Source: Vulcanisaeta distributa JCM 11213
GTDB taxonomy: Archaea > Thermoproteota > Thermoprotei > Thermoproteales > Thermocladiaceae
Reading direction: 5' to 3'
Assembly (NCBI GenBank): GCA_001316125.1
Contig: BBCS01000008.1
Coordinates: forward strand, 1 to 64,000
Length of the DNA stretch: 64,000 bases
This document shows, piece after piece, positions 30,863 to 42,119 of this stretch. Below the pieces are notes generated by a model. It was not told the origin of the DNA, ran no database searches, and saw nothing but the letters and a program-made list of their open reading frames with translations. The translations under genes and the position numbers were made by a program. Position 1 is the stretch's first letter. Every line of letters begins with the position of its first letter.

Positions 30863-31915
30863 GGGGGGATTCAAGGGCTTAGGTAGGGGGGGCTAACTAT
30901 AGACCTTAACGGTAATACCATAATCGTTGGCCGTAGTGGATCAGGTAAGACAAGCTTGATGGAGGCCCTAGCCCTATTAATGCAGAGCAGAGGTGAGGAG
31001 TGGCTTGTCCTTGAAGGAAACCTACTAATTATTCATGAGCCCGAGGACCTAGCCTATGGGCTTGACCCTAGCGAGACCATAACTATTGGTGTTTATTATG
31101 AAGTTGATGAGGATGGGGAGAACCTTGGACGCAGCACGGGCCTCGAGTTAAGTAGGGGTTCGGTCATTAGTTACCACTATAGTTTTAGGCTCAGTGATTA
31201 TTGGGTTCGTCAGGAATTGTACTTAAATAATGAGTTGGTGGCTGTGGTTGAAAAGCTGGTAATGAGGGTTTCATGAGATACCCAGTAAATGCCAGGCTTT
31301 GTATGGCGCCAACACATGTGATGCATGAGGATGCCTTCATAACATGTGATGGAGATGTGTCAAGGAGGGCTTATTCCCTGGCCTTCATCCTAAGGAATAT
31401 GCTCAAGAATAAGTTTTACTACCTTGGCGAGGGCAGGGTTTGTTGGTGGAAGAGGGATTATGAAACCACCGTGGATTTACCGAGTAATTCCGTGGGGGGG
31501 TCTGATGGGCAGTACACAGTGCATCAGCTCTCCGTGATACAAACGAGGCCTGAGTATGAAAGTATTTACAATGAGTTGATGGGGGGGTTGGTAAATGAGC
31601 TTGGTATAGAGGGTATTAAGGCGGGGGGTTCACGGCTCCGAAGAGGATTTCAGGGTATATTAAGGTGGGTGGTAAGTGGGTTCCCATGTTTCACGCCGGT
31701 TTAAAAATGAGTCTTTGTTGCCAATACTTGTTCAGTTAATACTCACACCACCAGGTTCAGTATTACTCATTGATAGCGTTGACCTGGGCCTTACGTATGA
31801 TGAGTTGAATGCCTTAGTCGATATAATCGATAAGATGGCTAGGAAGGTTGGGTATCAGGTTGTGATGAGTAGTAAGGTGGCGCCAACCGGCAATGTGAGT
31901 GTTGTGAATATTTAA
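30834..31915 (+). CDS. RecF/SMC-like ATPase, split by frameshifts
   Basis: Starts MTRLVRAVVRGGFKGLGRGG; after a shift at a G7 run near 30884 comes TIIVGRSGSGKTSLMEALAL, the Walker A motif. The frame stops at 31275 and restarts at an overlapping ATG (31273). A further shift near 31690 leads to GSVLLIDSVDLGLTYDELNA, a Walker B-like strand. No ABC signature is evident. Because Walker A and Walker B fall in different frames, it is more likely one protein of about 360 residues than two genes. The start lies inside the end of the small partner gene. Family: AAA_15/21-like; function unknown. Confidence 0.6.
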
Positions 31916-33098
31916 CGGGCGGTCTTCAACCAATTATTAACTGGCATTAATGGTGACGTTATTGTTACTGTACCAAGCAATAACCAATACGCCGGTAATA
32001 AGATGATTGCCCTCCCCATGTTCATACTCTCATTTATGAAATCACGCATTAGATATAGAACCAAAACCTCCGATATCATCATAGCAAGTATCAATTGATA
32101 AAGGGACCTAGCGTGAATACCTTGACTATCACTGCCATATATACGACAGCCATGAAACCAACGATAGATATTAGCAATAATGCCGAAGGTAACGCTATCA
32201 ATACATACAGCACCAATACCCTAAACGCATAACTTAATTGAATACCCTGTTTAAATATTAAAACGAAGTTCTGGGCATAACCCTTGTTCCACCTGATCCT
32301 TTGCCTTATGAAGCTGATTATGTTCACGGGCGCCAATTCATACACGTAGGAGTCAAGGAGACCCACTGAGTATCCACGACTGGAAAGCTTCAACGATAGT
32401 AGCGCATCCTCAGCCATACTCTGTGGTATTGAGTCAACAAGATCCTTCCTTATGAAGAGCCCCCCCTCGCCGGATAAAGGCGTTATCTTAACCGTGGACC
32501 TGAGGAATGGTATTATTGCGTTGTACCAAACTATTGATTCCAGGTACATTAAGCCACCAAGCACACTACTCCTAAACCTATACACCCTAGTGCCCACGGC
32601 TGCATAATTCCTCTCAATCATTAATAGAACTGCATTGAGAACCTGGTCGCTTGGGAATACGTCGTCAGCATCATAAAAGCCTATTATTAAGCCCCCCGCA
32701 TGTCTCATTGCCGTATTCATTGCTATGGCCTTAAGCCTACGCCCAGCATTCTCATTAATCACCATCTTAATGTTAAGTGAGCTTAGGAACCTCTCCGCAG
32801 CCTTTAATGCCTCATTGAGTGTCTGCGTATCATCCTTATCAACAACTATTAAAACCTCAAGGAGATTCTTTGGGTAGTTCTGAGATGATATGCTATCAAG
32901 CGTCTTCTCAATGCTTTGCCTCCTCTCTTTATAAACAGGTAGTACTATTGAGACCTTTGGTAAATTCTCAACCTGCGCATTCTTTAATGAAGGCTTCTCA
33001 TATGCATGGACCCTCCTTGAAACAATGTATTGTATTGCCCATAATAATGTACCTATTATCATTAGTATTTCTAATACCATGACCACATCAACTGTCAT
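31912..33098 (-). CDS. Membrane-bound family 2 glycosyltransferase, one frameshift
   Basis: An N-terminal membrane helix precedes the GT2 domain: VSIVLPVYKERRQSIEKTLD, the DxD-type FYDADDVFPSDQV, GEGGLFIRKDLVD and the QxxRW motif as RQRIRWNKGYAQNF. Three C-terminal membrane helices follow; the last two are in another frame from about 32097 (ILAMMISEVLVLYLMRDF). About 395 residues. The layout fits processive or polyprenyl-linked sugar transferases such as cellulose-synthase-like enzymes. It converges on the ATPase gene. Confidence 0.85.
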
Positions 33099-33233
33099 AC
33101 TACGAATATCTAAACTCAGGCGTTAAAAGCATTTTTACTCACAGAAACGGATGCCGTGATGCCGATATGGCAGTGGATATTACAGCTATGGTTAGAATGA
33201 GTGCTTTAAATAGTGATAGAGCATTGATAGGCT

Positions 33234-34322
33234 GTGGATTTAAGCATTAGGATTATTCAGGAGAGTGATGAGTATCAGGTGATTATTGAAGGTGACGGAG
33301 TGACGCGTATTCTTAAGGCCAAGTCCATTAATGAACTCATAAATTCATTAAGTACTGAGGTTAGGGATTTACTAACAATTAAGGAGAACGATGATACCCT
33401 TAAGTCAAGCCCATGCACCCTAAGGGGGGGCTGGTACATTAGATTACCAGTCGCCAAGCTGCTGGACATAATCGCGTTCCTTATAAGGAATAGGCAGGGT
33501 GACGACATGGAGGGCATAATGAAATACCTGGACTCCCATGGACTTAGTAGGTCGAATTATAGGGTTATTATACCAACACTGTCCGCATTGGGTCTTTGGA
33601 AGCAGGGTAAATTAACGAGGGAGGCCGAGGAATTGGGTAAGGCAGTGATTAATGGTGGTCAGGAACTACCTAATTTATTGTATAAGATAGCCATTAGGAA
33701 TTGCGTACTGAGGGAGGTCATTGAGAGGTTGGCCGAGGGATTACCGATAAATGAGGCGATAAAGCTCCTGGGCCTCACGAGGAGGGATGAAATTAATTAC
33801 ACGAGCAATTTACTGGAAATCATAACGGGTAGCGATGAGTTTAAATGCCTTCAATATTCAAAGGCCTTGGATAATTACCTGAGGAGTGGCGGTTGCTTTA
33901 CCGTAATCGACTTACCTAAGGGCTGCGTATTAAGTCAAATAATCACAATATTCAATTACTTAGTGAGTAACAAGGGTTTCCACCTAATGAGCCTTCTCAG
34001 CGATGTTGACATTACGATAAACCTAAGCCTAATCAATACTCAACCGAGCAATGACTATGCGTTGATAATTCAGGGTGGTAAACCCATTGGCGCATTAATA
34101 GGCGATATCATAACCACCAATAGTAACTATGCGCCTAAGGCTAGGGAAGCCGTGGATAAACTCGAACCCATGGCAACGAAGGTAATCAAGGCCAATAACC
34201 TAGTGTTTAGTATGATTGTTGTGCCCATAGTCATAGTGGATGAGTGCCCTAAGATGAAGGTTTACGTGATGGTTGGTAATAAAATGGGTGATTGGATTGC
34301 GAGGGTTTTTGACCTACCTTAG
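33234..34322 (+). CDS. Unrecognised protein with a winged-helix-like segment
   Basis: A 362-residue intact frame from a GTG. Residues 75-140 (KLLDIIAFLIRNRQG ... SALGLWKQGKLTREAEELG) look like a winged helix. Residues 150-230 are helical and 235-360 are an alpha/beta domain with KGCVLSQIITIFNYL and a long strand-rich end. No catalytic motif is apparent. I recognise no family. It stands alone between divergent neighbours. Confidence 0.55.
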   Translation: MDLSIRIIQESDEYQVIIEGDGVTRILKAKSINELINSLSTEVRDLLTIKENDDTLKSSPCTLRGGWYIRLPVAKLLDIIAFLIRNRQGDDMEGIMKYLDSHGLSRSNYRVIIPTLSALGLWKQGKLTREAEELGKAVINGGQELPNLLYKIAIRNCVLREVIERLAEGLPINEAIKLLGLTRRDEINYTSNLLEIITGSDEFKCLQYSKALDNYLRSGGCFTVIDLPKGCVLSQIITIFNYLVSNKGFHLMSLLSDVDITINLSLINTQPSNDYALIIQGGKPIGALIGDIITTNSNYAPKAREAVDKLEPMATKVIKANNLVFSMIVVPIVIVDECPKMKVYVMVGNKMGDWIARVFDLP

Positions 34323-34323
34323 A

Positions 34324-34803
34324 CTAGGTTTCCTTAGCGTAAATACTTACGAGTGACCTGAACCCCCCCATCTTGTTGTAGAAATTCACGGCTATTTGAT
34401 TCTGAGTCGGGAACTCAGCCGTTATTAACTGAGCACCCCCCCTCTCACGGAGCATTGTTATAGCTCTCTCGAGCATCATCCTACCCAACCCCCCCTTACG
34501 TCTGTACTCAGGCATTACGTAGAAGTCCACAATGGCACCCTCGATGCTTGGTGAGTAGAATAGTCGCTCCCTAATGTCAGCCTTAATTACACCAACTATC
34601 TTCCCCCCCATATCCTCAGCAACAAGTACTAAGTGATTCTTATTATCGCGCAATGCATTCATTAAGTACTCCCTGGCGCGCTCTGCACAGTCATTCCTAG
34701 CACTGAATAACGGGTCAAACTCGCTATTGAGCCTTTTTAACCTGACAACAAGATCAACCAGCGCATCCACGTCACTCTCCCGAGCCTCCCTAATCGTGAC
34801 CAT
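34324..34803 (-). CDS. GNAT-family N-acetyltransferase
   Basis: The 159-residue intact protein starts MVTIREARESDVDALVDLVV. The acetyl-CoA site is FYVMPEYRRKGGLGRMMLE; the motif is R-R-K-G-G-L-G, where the usual form is R/Q-x-x-G-x-G/A. The extra G is again at a C7 run on the plus strand. The C-terminal strand VNFYNKMGGFR is typical. Substrate unknown. Confidence 0.85.
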   Translation of the reverse strand: MVTIREARESDVDALVDLVVRLKRLNSEFDPLFSARNDCAERAREYLMNALRDNKNHLVLVAEDMGGKIVGVIKADIRERLFYSPSIEGAIVDFYVMPEYRRKGGLGRMMLERAITMLRERGGAQLITAEFPTQNQIAVNFYNKMGGFRSLVSIYAKET

Positions 34804-34836
34804 ACTAAGTAGCTAAAGAAGCCCACCCTTAAAAAT

Positions 34837-34847
34837 GCTTTTATACC
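34837..34847 (+). promoter_or_regulatory. TATA box of rrp41
   Basis: GCTTTTATACC is about 26 bases before the ATG at 34868, so the transcript is probably leaderless and the upstream in-frame TTG at 34835 is not used. Confidence 0.5.
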
Positions 34848-34867
34848 AAAATTTAATAATCGACTTA

Positions 34868-35608
34868 ATGGGTAAGCAACCTCCAGTGCCGTTGCTCGTT
34901 AATGGTAAGAGGAGTGATGGTAGATTACCGAATGAGCACAGGCCTGTTAGGATGGAGGTTGGCGTGATTAAGAATGCTGAGGGTAGTGCATTGGTTGCCT
35001 ATGGCAATACCGTAATACTTGCTGCGGTTTATGGACCGAGGGAGGTACCACAGAAGCACCTTGAATTGCCAGACAAGGCCATACTTAGGGTTAGGTATCA
35101 CATGGCTCCATTTAGCACATCTGAGGGTAGGAAGAGCCCAACGCCATCCAGGAGGGAGGTTGAGATTTCCAAGGTAATTAGGACGGCGCTGGAGCCGGTG
35201 GTCATACTCGAGAGGTTTCCGAGAACCACGATTGATGTTTATATTGAGGTTCTCCAAGCTGATGGTAGTACTAGGGTCACGGGTATAACAGCTGCTTCAT
35301 TGGCGTTGGCAGATGCAGGTATACCAATGAGGGACTTACTTGTTGGTGTTTCTGTAGGTAAGGTTTCTGGGACTATAGTCGTTGACCTTAACCAACTTGA
35401 GGATCAGTATGGTGAGGGTGATATGCCCTTGGCTATAATGTATGGTCGTGGATTAATAACGTTAATGCAAGCCGATGGTGAGTGGACGACGACTGAGGTT
35501 AACCAGGCGCTTGATTTAGCCTTTAAGGCTGCCGAGCAGATATATAGGTTGGAGAAGGAGACGCTTAAGAGTAGGTATGTTGAACCGTCAATGTCGCTTA
35601 TTGTATAA
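34868..35608 (+). CDS. rrp41: Exosome catalytic subunit Rrp41
   Basis: An RNase PH-fold subunit, intact, about 246 residues. [20 protein letters not shown] is the conserved start, and the phosphate-binding and catalytic region includes [19 protein letters not shown] and [12 protein letters not shown]. Rrp41 carries the phosphorolytic site of the hexameric exosome ring with Rrp42. Rrp42 follows 69 bases downstream. Confidence 0.93.
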   Translation: MGKQPPVPLLVNGKRSDGRLPNEHRPVRMEVGVIKNAEGSALVAYGNTVILAAVYGPREVPQKHLELPDKAILRVRYHMAPFSTSEGRKSPTPSRREVEISKVIRTALEPVVILERFPRTTIDVYIEVLQADGSTRVTGITAASLALADAGIPMRDLLVGVSVGKVSGTIVVDLNQLEDQYGEGDMPLAIMYGRGLITLMQADGEWTTTEVNQALDLAFKAAEQIYRLEKETLKSRYVEPSMSLIV

Positions 35609-35676
35609 CCTCAAACTTACTATTAATTACTATGGCGAATAAAGTTAAAAGGGCTTAAGCAATAGTCCCCCCCTAA

Positions 35677-36525
35677 ATGCTGAGCGTAACCCAGGAAAGA
35701 GGCGTTATTCCAAAGCTTAAGCAAGACGTTATGAAGAAAATGATTGAGCAGGGAGTTAGGATTGATAATAGAGGGTTGAATGATTATAGAGAACTAAGCA
35801 TTAGGGTTAACGTGGTGAGAACTGCCGATGGTAGTTCCTGGTATCCCTCGGCAATACTAAGGTAATGGCTGGTGTTAAGGTTGAGGTTGGGAAGCCCTTT
35901 GAAGACACGCCAGATGAGGCGCATTAATTGTGAACCTAGAAATAGCGCCAACCGCATCCCCAGATATCGAGCCAGGACCACCTGATGAGAATGCCATTGA
36001 AATAGCCAGGGTTGTGGATAGGGCGATAAGGCATAGTGGCTTTCTCGACTTTAAGTCATTATCGATAGTCACGGGTAAGCACGCCTGGTTCCTATGGGTT
36101 GACGTATACGTGCTCAACCACGATGGTAACCTTGTGGATGCATCAACAATAGCCGCCGTGGCCGCATTAATGAATACGGCACTGCCGAAGGTGGAGCTTG
36201 ACCCTGCAGGTAATATATTGAAGATAGATAGAAGCGTTAGGTCGCCCCTTAAACTTAATACTGATAAGTTACCATTAACAATAACCTACGTTAAGATAGG
36301 GAACTTCCTACTCGTTGATCCAACCCGTGAGGAGGAGGACTTATCAGACGGTGTTTATATAACGGGTATTGCCGGTGGTAATGTTGTGGCTATTCAGAAG
36401 GTCACGGGCGCTTCACGAAGGATGAGATAAACAATGTTATTAGTAATTCGGTTAATCAGTACGTGAAGCTCAGGAATTTGATAATGAATGCCATGGCAAA
36501 CCCACAAACGGATCTCAAGTTATAA
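35677..36525 (+). CDS. rrp42: Exosome ring subunit Rrp42, frameshifted
   Basis: Non-catalytic RNase PH-fold partner of Rrp41. MIEQGVRIDNRGLNDYRELS is the conserved start. A missing C near 35838 disrupts GSSLVSLGNTKVMAGVKVEV; another change occurs near 35925 and a third near 36412, after which the end reads KDEINNVISNSVNQYVKLRN. LIVNLEIAPTASPDIEPGPP and EIARVVDRAIRHSGFLDF match the family. The length of about 283 residues is normal. A C7 run just precedes the ATG. Confidence 0.9.
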
Positions 36526-36616
36526 TTGTCAGTCCTCAGCGGTCTCTTCATTACTCAGGGCTGCAAACCATCATCACTGGGTAATAAGTATCAAAATTAA
36601 TTAAAGGGTTTGCGCA

Positions 36617-37297
36617 TTGCTAATTGCAGTGGCCAATGTAGGTGTTAAGTTTGAGGATTACGTGGCTGAATTACTGAGTAGGCTTGGTCTTAAGGTCATT
36701 AGTAGGAGGGTTAAGGTCACGGTTAATGGGGGGGTTGAGGTTGGTGAGGTCGATATAGTGGCTGAGGATGGTTCTGGCAGCAAGTATGCCATTGAGGTTA
36801 AGTCAGGTAAGGTTGATGTGAGCGCCATTAGGCAGGCATACGTTAATGCCAAGGTACTAAACGCGAAGCCCCCTCATCGTAGCCAGGGGGGGCTTCAGTA
36901 ATGATTCAAGTAAGGCCTTGGCTGATGAATTAGGGGGGGTTTCCGTGATAAATCTTGAGGAGGCCGTTGTTTTAACAATTGATGAGTTAAGGACTGTTAT
37001 TGAAAATGTGCTTTATGAGGCGGTTGGTGATTTGATAAATACCGTATTTACGTTAGCCATGAAGTCATGCGATGGTAAGGTCAGGGATATAATGAATGCC
37101 GTGATGAGTTGTAATGATTGGAGTTGCGTATGTGATAGGTTGGGGGGGTTAATGCGGATAATTGTGGTTCGTTAATAAGTGATGTTAGGAGGGAGTTGGG
37201 ACTCGGTAATTTATCGCTGAGTAAGTTAAAGACCGCCATTCGATTGTACAACCTTGTTTCTCTATTAATTAACTCATGTAATAGAGGAAATGCTTAA
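36617..37297 (+). CDS. PD-(D/E)XK nuclease-domain protein, frameshifted
   Basis: The N-terminal domain reads VKFEDYVAELLSRLGLKVIS, EVGEVDIVAE and YAIEVKSGKVDVSAIRQAYV, the E...D...E-x-K core of a restriction- or RecB-like nuclease. The start is uncertain (TTG 36617 or GTG 36629). The frame changes near 36880 and again at the G7 run near 37145; the stitched protein has about 226 residues with a helical C-terminal half ending SLLINSCNRGNA. It may be an archaeal nuclease of the Hjc-related type. Function is inferred only from the fold. Confidence 0.6.
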
Positions 37298-37324
37298 GTA
37301 GAATGTCTCGATTAATGGGGGTTA

Positions 37325-38789
37325 ATGAAGATTGATGAGTTACTCAAAGAGTATAAGTTCGTGTGGGCCATTGATCACGCAAATTCACTGCTTGGGTGGG
37401 ACCTTGAGGTTAACATGCCTGTTGAGGCCGCGTCTGCACGTGGTGAGGCATTGGCATACTTGGCGCTTATACGTAGGGAGTACTTACTGCGGCTTAAGGA
37501 CTTGGTTAGTAAGTATGAGGATGCTAAGGACTTAACGGACTTCGAGAGGGGCGTTATTAGGGTTTTGAAGAGAGAATTGAAATACTACACATCAATACCT
37601 CCAGAGATTATTGAGGAGCTAAATAGGACAACAACGAAGGCTGCTGTAGTTGGAGGGAGGCTAGGAAGGAATCGAATTTTGATAAATTTAAGCCATACCT
37701 GTCAAAGATCGTGGAATTAGAAAGGGTTATTGCTGACAAGCTTGGTTACGAGGGCCACCCATACAATGCATTGTTGGACTTATATGAGGAGGGCTTCACC
37801 GTAAATGATGCAGACAGTGTCTTTAACACATTACTTCCCAACCTAAAGTCGATACTCGAAAAAATACTGAGTGAAGGTAAATACCCAAGCAGGCATCCAC
37901 TTGAGGAAGTGCCCTATGATGTTAATGTCATGAGGTCAATCAATGAGGAGTTACTTAAGATACTTGATATGCCCGTGGGCACGAGGTTCCGTATGGATGT
38001 GTCCGCACACCCATTCACGACTAGCATGTCCATTAATGACGTTAGGATAACTACCAGGTACGAGGGAAAGGACTTCAGATCAACCATGTTCTCTGTAATA
38101 CATGAAAGCGGTCATGCAATATATGAGCTCATGATAGATCCTTCATTGGAAATGACGCCAGTAGGCCGGGGGGGAGTCTCCATGGGTGTTCATGAGAGTC
38201 AGTCGAGGTTTTGGGAGAATATTATTGGTAGGAGTAGGGAGTTTGTGCACTTAATATACCCATTACTTAAGGAGAGGTTGCCATTCCTTAAGGAATATAG
38301 TGAGGAGGACATTTACAGGTACTTTAACATTGTTAGGCCGAGTCTAATTAGGTTGATGCGGATGAAGTCACATACAACTTCCACATAGCGCTTCGTTATG
38401 AGATTGAGAAGGGGTTAATAGCTGGTAAACTTGATGTGTCTGACTTGCCGTCATTATGGAATGACTTTATGGATAAGTATCTCGGTGTTAAGCCTAAGAA
38501 TGATGCTGAGGGTGTCCTTCAAGATATTCATTGGTCCCAAGGATCCTTTGGTTACTTCCCAACCTACACGCTGGGTAATGTTATTGCTGGGATGATATAT
38601 GCGAAGCTCCCTGGGCTTAGGGATAAGGTCGCGGGTAAGAGGTTTAATGAGATTAAGGAGTTCCTTAGGGACAGGATTTGTAAGTACGGTGCCATATACC
38701 CACCCAAGGAGTTATTGATGAGGTCGTTTAATGATACATATAACCCAACATACCTGCTGAATTACCTACGTGAGAAGTACCTGAGTTAA
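37325..38789 (+). CDS. M32 metallocarboxypeptidase (Taq type), two frameshifts
   Basis: Starts [40 protein letters not shown] is a family hallmark. The zinc motif is HESGH in [13 protein letters not shown], followed by [36 protein letters not shown] is the conserved C-terminal motif. Breaks near 37665 and 38382 are one-base shifts; the restored length of about 488 residues equals that of the family. It is a cytoplasmic broad-specificity carboxypeptidase. Confidence 0.9.
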
Positions 38790-38803
38790 GAGACTACTAA
38801 AAA

Positions 38804-38814
38804 GACTTAAAAGC
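38804..38814 (+). promoter_or_regulatory. TATA box of mtnA
   Basis: GACTTAAAAGC is centred about 28 bases before the ATG at 38837, which favours this start over the in-frame TTG at 38831. Confidence 0.5.
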
Positions 38815-38836
38815 TATTGATTATTATCAGTTGAGT

Positions 38837-39947
38837 ATGAGGATTGATATTGAAGAATTGAAAAGTAAAATAAAGCCTAAGTTAAGACCAATAATCTGGC
38901 GCGATGAGGACAATACACTTATACTGCTTGATCAGAGAAAATTACCCTTTGAAGAGGTTTACGTAGAGTTAAGAGACCCAGTATCAACCGCTGACGCGAT
39001 CAGGCAGATGATCGTGCGTGGAGCACCAGCGATAGGCATAACGGCAGCTTACGGTATGGTCCTAGCCATAGCCCATGGCAACACATCAACGCTAGACGAG
39101 GCTCTTAAGGAGTTAGCCAGGGCTAGGGAGGTCCTTAATGCAGCGAGGCCAACTGCTCAAAATCTGTTTTGGGCCACGGAGAGAATGTATAATAGGGCTA
39201 GAAAGGTCGTGAATAACGGCGAGGCTAAGAACGTAAAGGAGCTAGTCGAAATCTTAAGGAGAGAGGCTAAGGCAATATTTGATGAGGAGTTTAATGCTGA
39301 GTTAATGATGGGGGGGGTTTATGGACTTGAGAAGATAAGTGATGGGGGGGATACCATACTAACGCAGTGCAATGCCGGTGGGTTGGCGACGGGTACAGGC
39401 ATTGGAACGGCTACGGCACCTGTGAGGGTTGCCCACGCATTGGGTATAAGGGTATCGGTCATTGCGCCAGAGACTAGGCCCTGGCTTCAGGGCGCTAGGT
39501 TAACTGTCTACGAATTAATGGCGGATGGCATACCGGTCACGTTAATAACTGATACCGCCGTCGGCTATGTGATGTATAAGGGCATGGTCAATAGCGTGAT
39601 GGTTGGTGCAGATAGGATACTTAGGGACGGGCATGTTTATAATAAGATTGGGACTTTCAAGGAGGCCGTTATTGCCCATGAACTTGGTATACCATTTTAC
39701 GCAATAGCGCCGTCATCAACCTTTGACTTAAAGAGTAGGGTTGAGGATGTAAAGATTGAGGAGAGGGATCCTGATGAGGTTAGGAAGATTAGGGGGTGTG
39801 CCAATAGCCCCCCCAGAGGGTGTCCCAGTGTTCAACCCTGTATTTGATGTTACACCTCCAAAGTACGTGACCGCATTAATAACGGAGAAGGGAATTATAT
39901 ATCCACCCTTCGATAAGAACATACCCAAGGTATTAGGCATTGCTTAA
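38837..39947 (+). CDS. mtnA: S-methyl-5-thioribose-1-phosphate isomerase-like protein, one frameshift
   Basis: An eIF2B-like isomerase. [31 protein letters not shown] and [18 protein letters not shown] are hallmarks of MtnA, which converts methylthioribose-1-phosphate in methionine salvage. The frame ends early at a G5 run near 39795; four G's plus four instead of seven C's (near 39813) give [20 protein letters not shown] to a stop at 39947, about 370 residues. Two G7/G8 runs add glycines in MMGGVYG and SDGGDTILT. Ribose-1,5-bisphosphate isomerase is a related alternative, but the length and end fit MtnA better. Confidence 0.85.
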
Positions 39948-39952
39948 CCATT

Positions 39953-41322
39953 TCAGTGAGATGCCGAGTTTATCCGTATATTCACGTACATACTCACTAA
40001 CCTCCTGTACCAACTTGATAAACCGCTGGGGGGGTCTTCTGGATAGGTCTCGTATAAGCTCTTGACCTCATTCATGTACCTCAATGCGAGCCTTAGCTTA
40101 GACGCTACGTCAGGCATCTTCATTAAGCGTAAACCAACCTTCAACTTATCAATGAAGGATAGCTCCAACGAGCCCTTCTCAGATATCTCAAGTACCTCAT
40201 CCTCGGTAAGGAGCCTAGCTCTCAATCCCCTATTTAATTGATCATTAGTTAGCGTCTGAAGCATGAGCCTAAACACATCGAGCATTGCCTGCTTTATTCC
40301 GTAAGCCCTTAAATACTCAATATTGTACCTCCACAACCCTCTCTCCGAAAATCACTCTTCTCAAAGGCCTCTATCACAGTCTTCGACGCTAACTCCGCCG
40401 AGAGCAGGGCGGGGGGGCCTATACCACCACCGTGCACTGGGTTTACCGTAACCGCGGCATCACCGGCCGCTAGGAATCCATTAGCCACAAGCGATGGTAA
40501 CGGTCTACGCGTTGGTACAATACCGCCGCCTACATGTATTATCCTCCTGCCCCCTTGTGTACTGACTGTTGGCCAGGTACCTATCATAGTTATGCCTAGG
40601 GTTCAACCCTGCTCCTCACTTAACTTACCCCATAGACCAAGCCCAATGTTCATCGTATTCCGACTCTTTGGGAACAACCACCAGTAACCACCCGGCGCTA
40701 TGTTAGTGTCAAGGTATATCTTTATGTACTCCGGCTTCTCAATATCATAATCAACCTGGATAATCTCTCTATAGGCGTTTGAGACGTCCTCAGGGAGTAA
40801 TGGCTCGGAAACCCACCACTCACGTGGTAACCTGCTCCTAATGACGCGCCGACGCCACTTGCATCGATGACGACCTTAGCCCTAAACTCCTCAGTGGATC
40901 CACCAGGTTTTAACACCCTAACCCCCCAGAGACGAAGCCATTCTCGATTATTGGCCCCCCCTGAACCTTATGATTATCGAAAACATGCGCACCGGCTCTC
41001 TCGGCCTCACCTATTAACCACTGAGCCCACCTAGCCATGTCCAAGCCGAAACCCCCCCTACCAAGCACCACGTATTTAATCGATAAGTCTGGCTGAACAG
41101 CTCAGCACCCTCATACTTAATCATGAATACGTCACTCGGCGGCTTAATTGCCATCCTCTCGATATGATGAATGCCGATGGCGTCACCCGTTGTCTTAAAC
41201 ACCTTATCTCTCCTCTTCATCTCTATTAGGGCGACATTAAGCCCCCCCGCCTTGGCTAGTAGGTAGGATGCATACGAACCCGCCGTGCCTGCGCCAACAA
41301 CAATTACGTCGAAATTGACCAT
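39953..41322 (-). CDS. Geranylgeranyl reductase-family flavoprotein, frameshifted
   Basis: The FAD-binding start is VIVVGAGTAGSYASYLLAKA (GxGxxG), and the C-terminal FAD motif is GFLAAGDAAVTVNPVHGGG. At least four frame changes occur (near 41090, 40930, 40840 and 40330). Together they span about 455 residues, like archaeal digeranylgeranylglycerophospholipid reductases that saturate isoprenoid lipid chains. The helical end LRLMKMPDVASKLRLALRYM is typical. Several breaks are at C7 runs. It converges on mtnA with a five-base gap. Confidence 0.78.
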
Positions 41323-41377
41323 ACCAATAACGAAGTACTTGAGGGATTTTAAATATTAAGGGCTTAATAGTAATTAA

Positions 41378-42076
41378 TTATTTGATTGGCAATTGTAAAA
41401 CCTCGCCAGGCTTCAGTATAAATACCTTAACGTCAGGTAGCATAGATTCTGCAAGCTCCTTAAACTGCTGCGGGTCCTGCTTAATATCGGGGGGGAACGT
41501 ATTATAATGCATTGGTATTACGGCCTTGGGCCTTAACATCGTTAATGCATAGGCGGCCTGTCTTGGATCCATCGTGAATAAGCTACCTATTGGTAGCATG
41601 GCCACATCGATCTTGAACAACCTACCTAACAAGTCCATTTCACTAAATAGCCCAGTATCTCCTGCGTGGTATATCGTTGCCTCAGGGGGGGCCTTTATTA
41701 TGAAGCCCACAGGCACGCCCCTACTCGAACTATGTAATGCTGGGGGGGTTACGTAAACCTCTATTTCGCTCGTTAGCTTTACGGAACCTCCTACATTCAT
41801 GCCTATGGTATTCTTAACGCCCTGCTCACTAAGGTAATTAACGAGTTCGAAGACCCCAACCACCGTTGCATTGGTCTTTTTGGCAATATCGACGGTTTCA
41901 CCTAAGTGATCAAAGTGGTCGTGAGTAACGAGTATGTAGTCGACGCTCGTTATCTCATTGAGGGTCACAGGCGACAGTGGGTTGGAAATCCAAGGATCGA
42001 TTAGGATTTTCTTACCACTTAGCATTATTTCAAAGGCTGCATGACCAAGCCATTTAATGTATGATTGCGTGCTCAT
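41378..42076 (-). CDS. Metallo-beta-lactamase-fold hydrolase (UPF0173)
   Basis: A 232-residue intact protein with the metal motif VTHDHFDHLGE (H-x-H-x-D-H), the distal histidines in HSSSRGVPVG and YHAGDTGLFSEMDLL, and MHYNTFPP near the end. This matches the UPF0173 group of putative metal-dependent hydrolases. Substrate unknown. Confidence 0.88.
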   Translation of the reverse strand: MSTQSYIKWLGHAAFEIMLSGKKILIDPWISNPLSPVTLNEITSVDYILVTHDHFDHLGETVDIAKKTNATVVGVFELVNYLSEQGVKNTIGMNVGGSVKLTSEIEVYVTPPALHSSSRGVPVGFIIKAPPEATIYHAGDTGLFSEMDLLGRLFKIDVAMLPIGSLFTMDPRQAAYALTMLRPKAVIPMHYNTFPPDIKQDPQQFKELAESMLPDVKVFILKPGEVLQLPIK

Positions 42077-42119
42077 TAACTCCTAGGTAGTCCCGCAATA
42101 AATAAACTTTACCGCAAGT

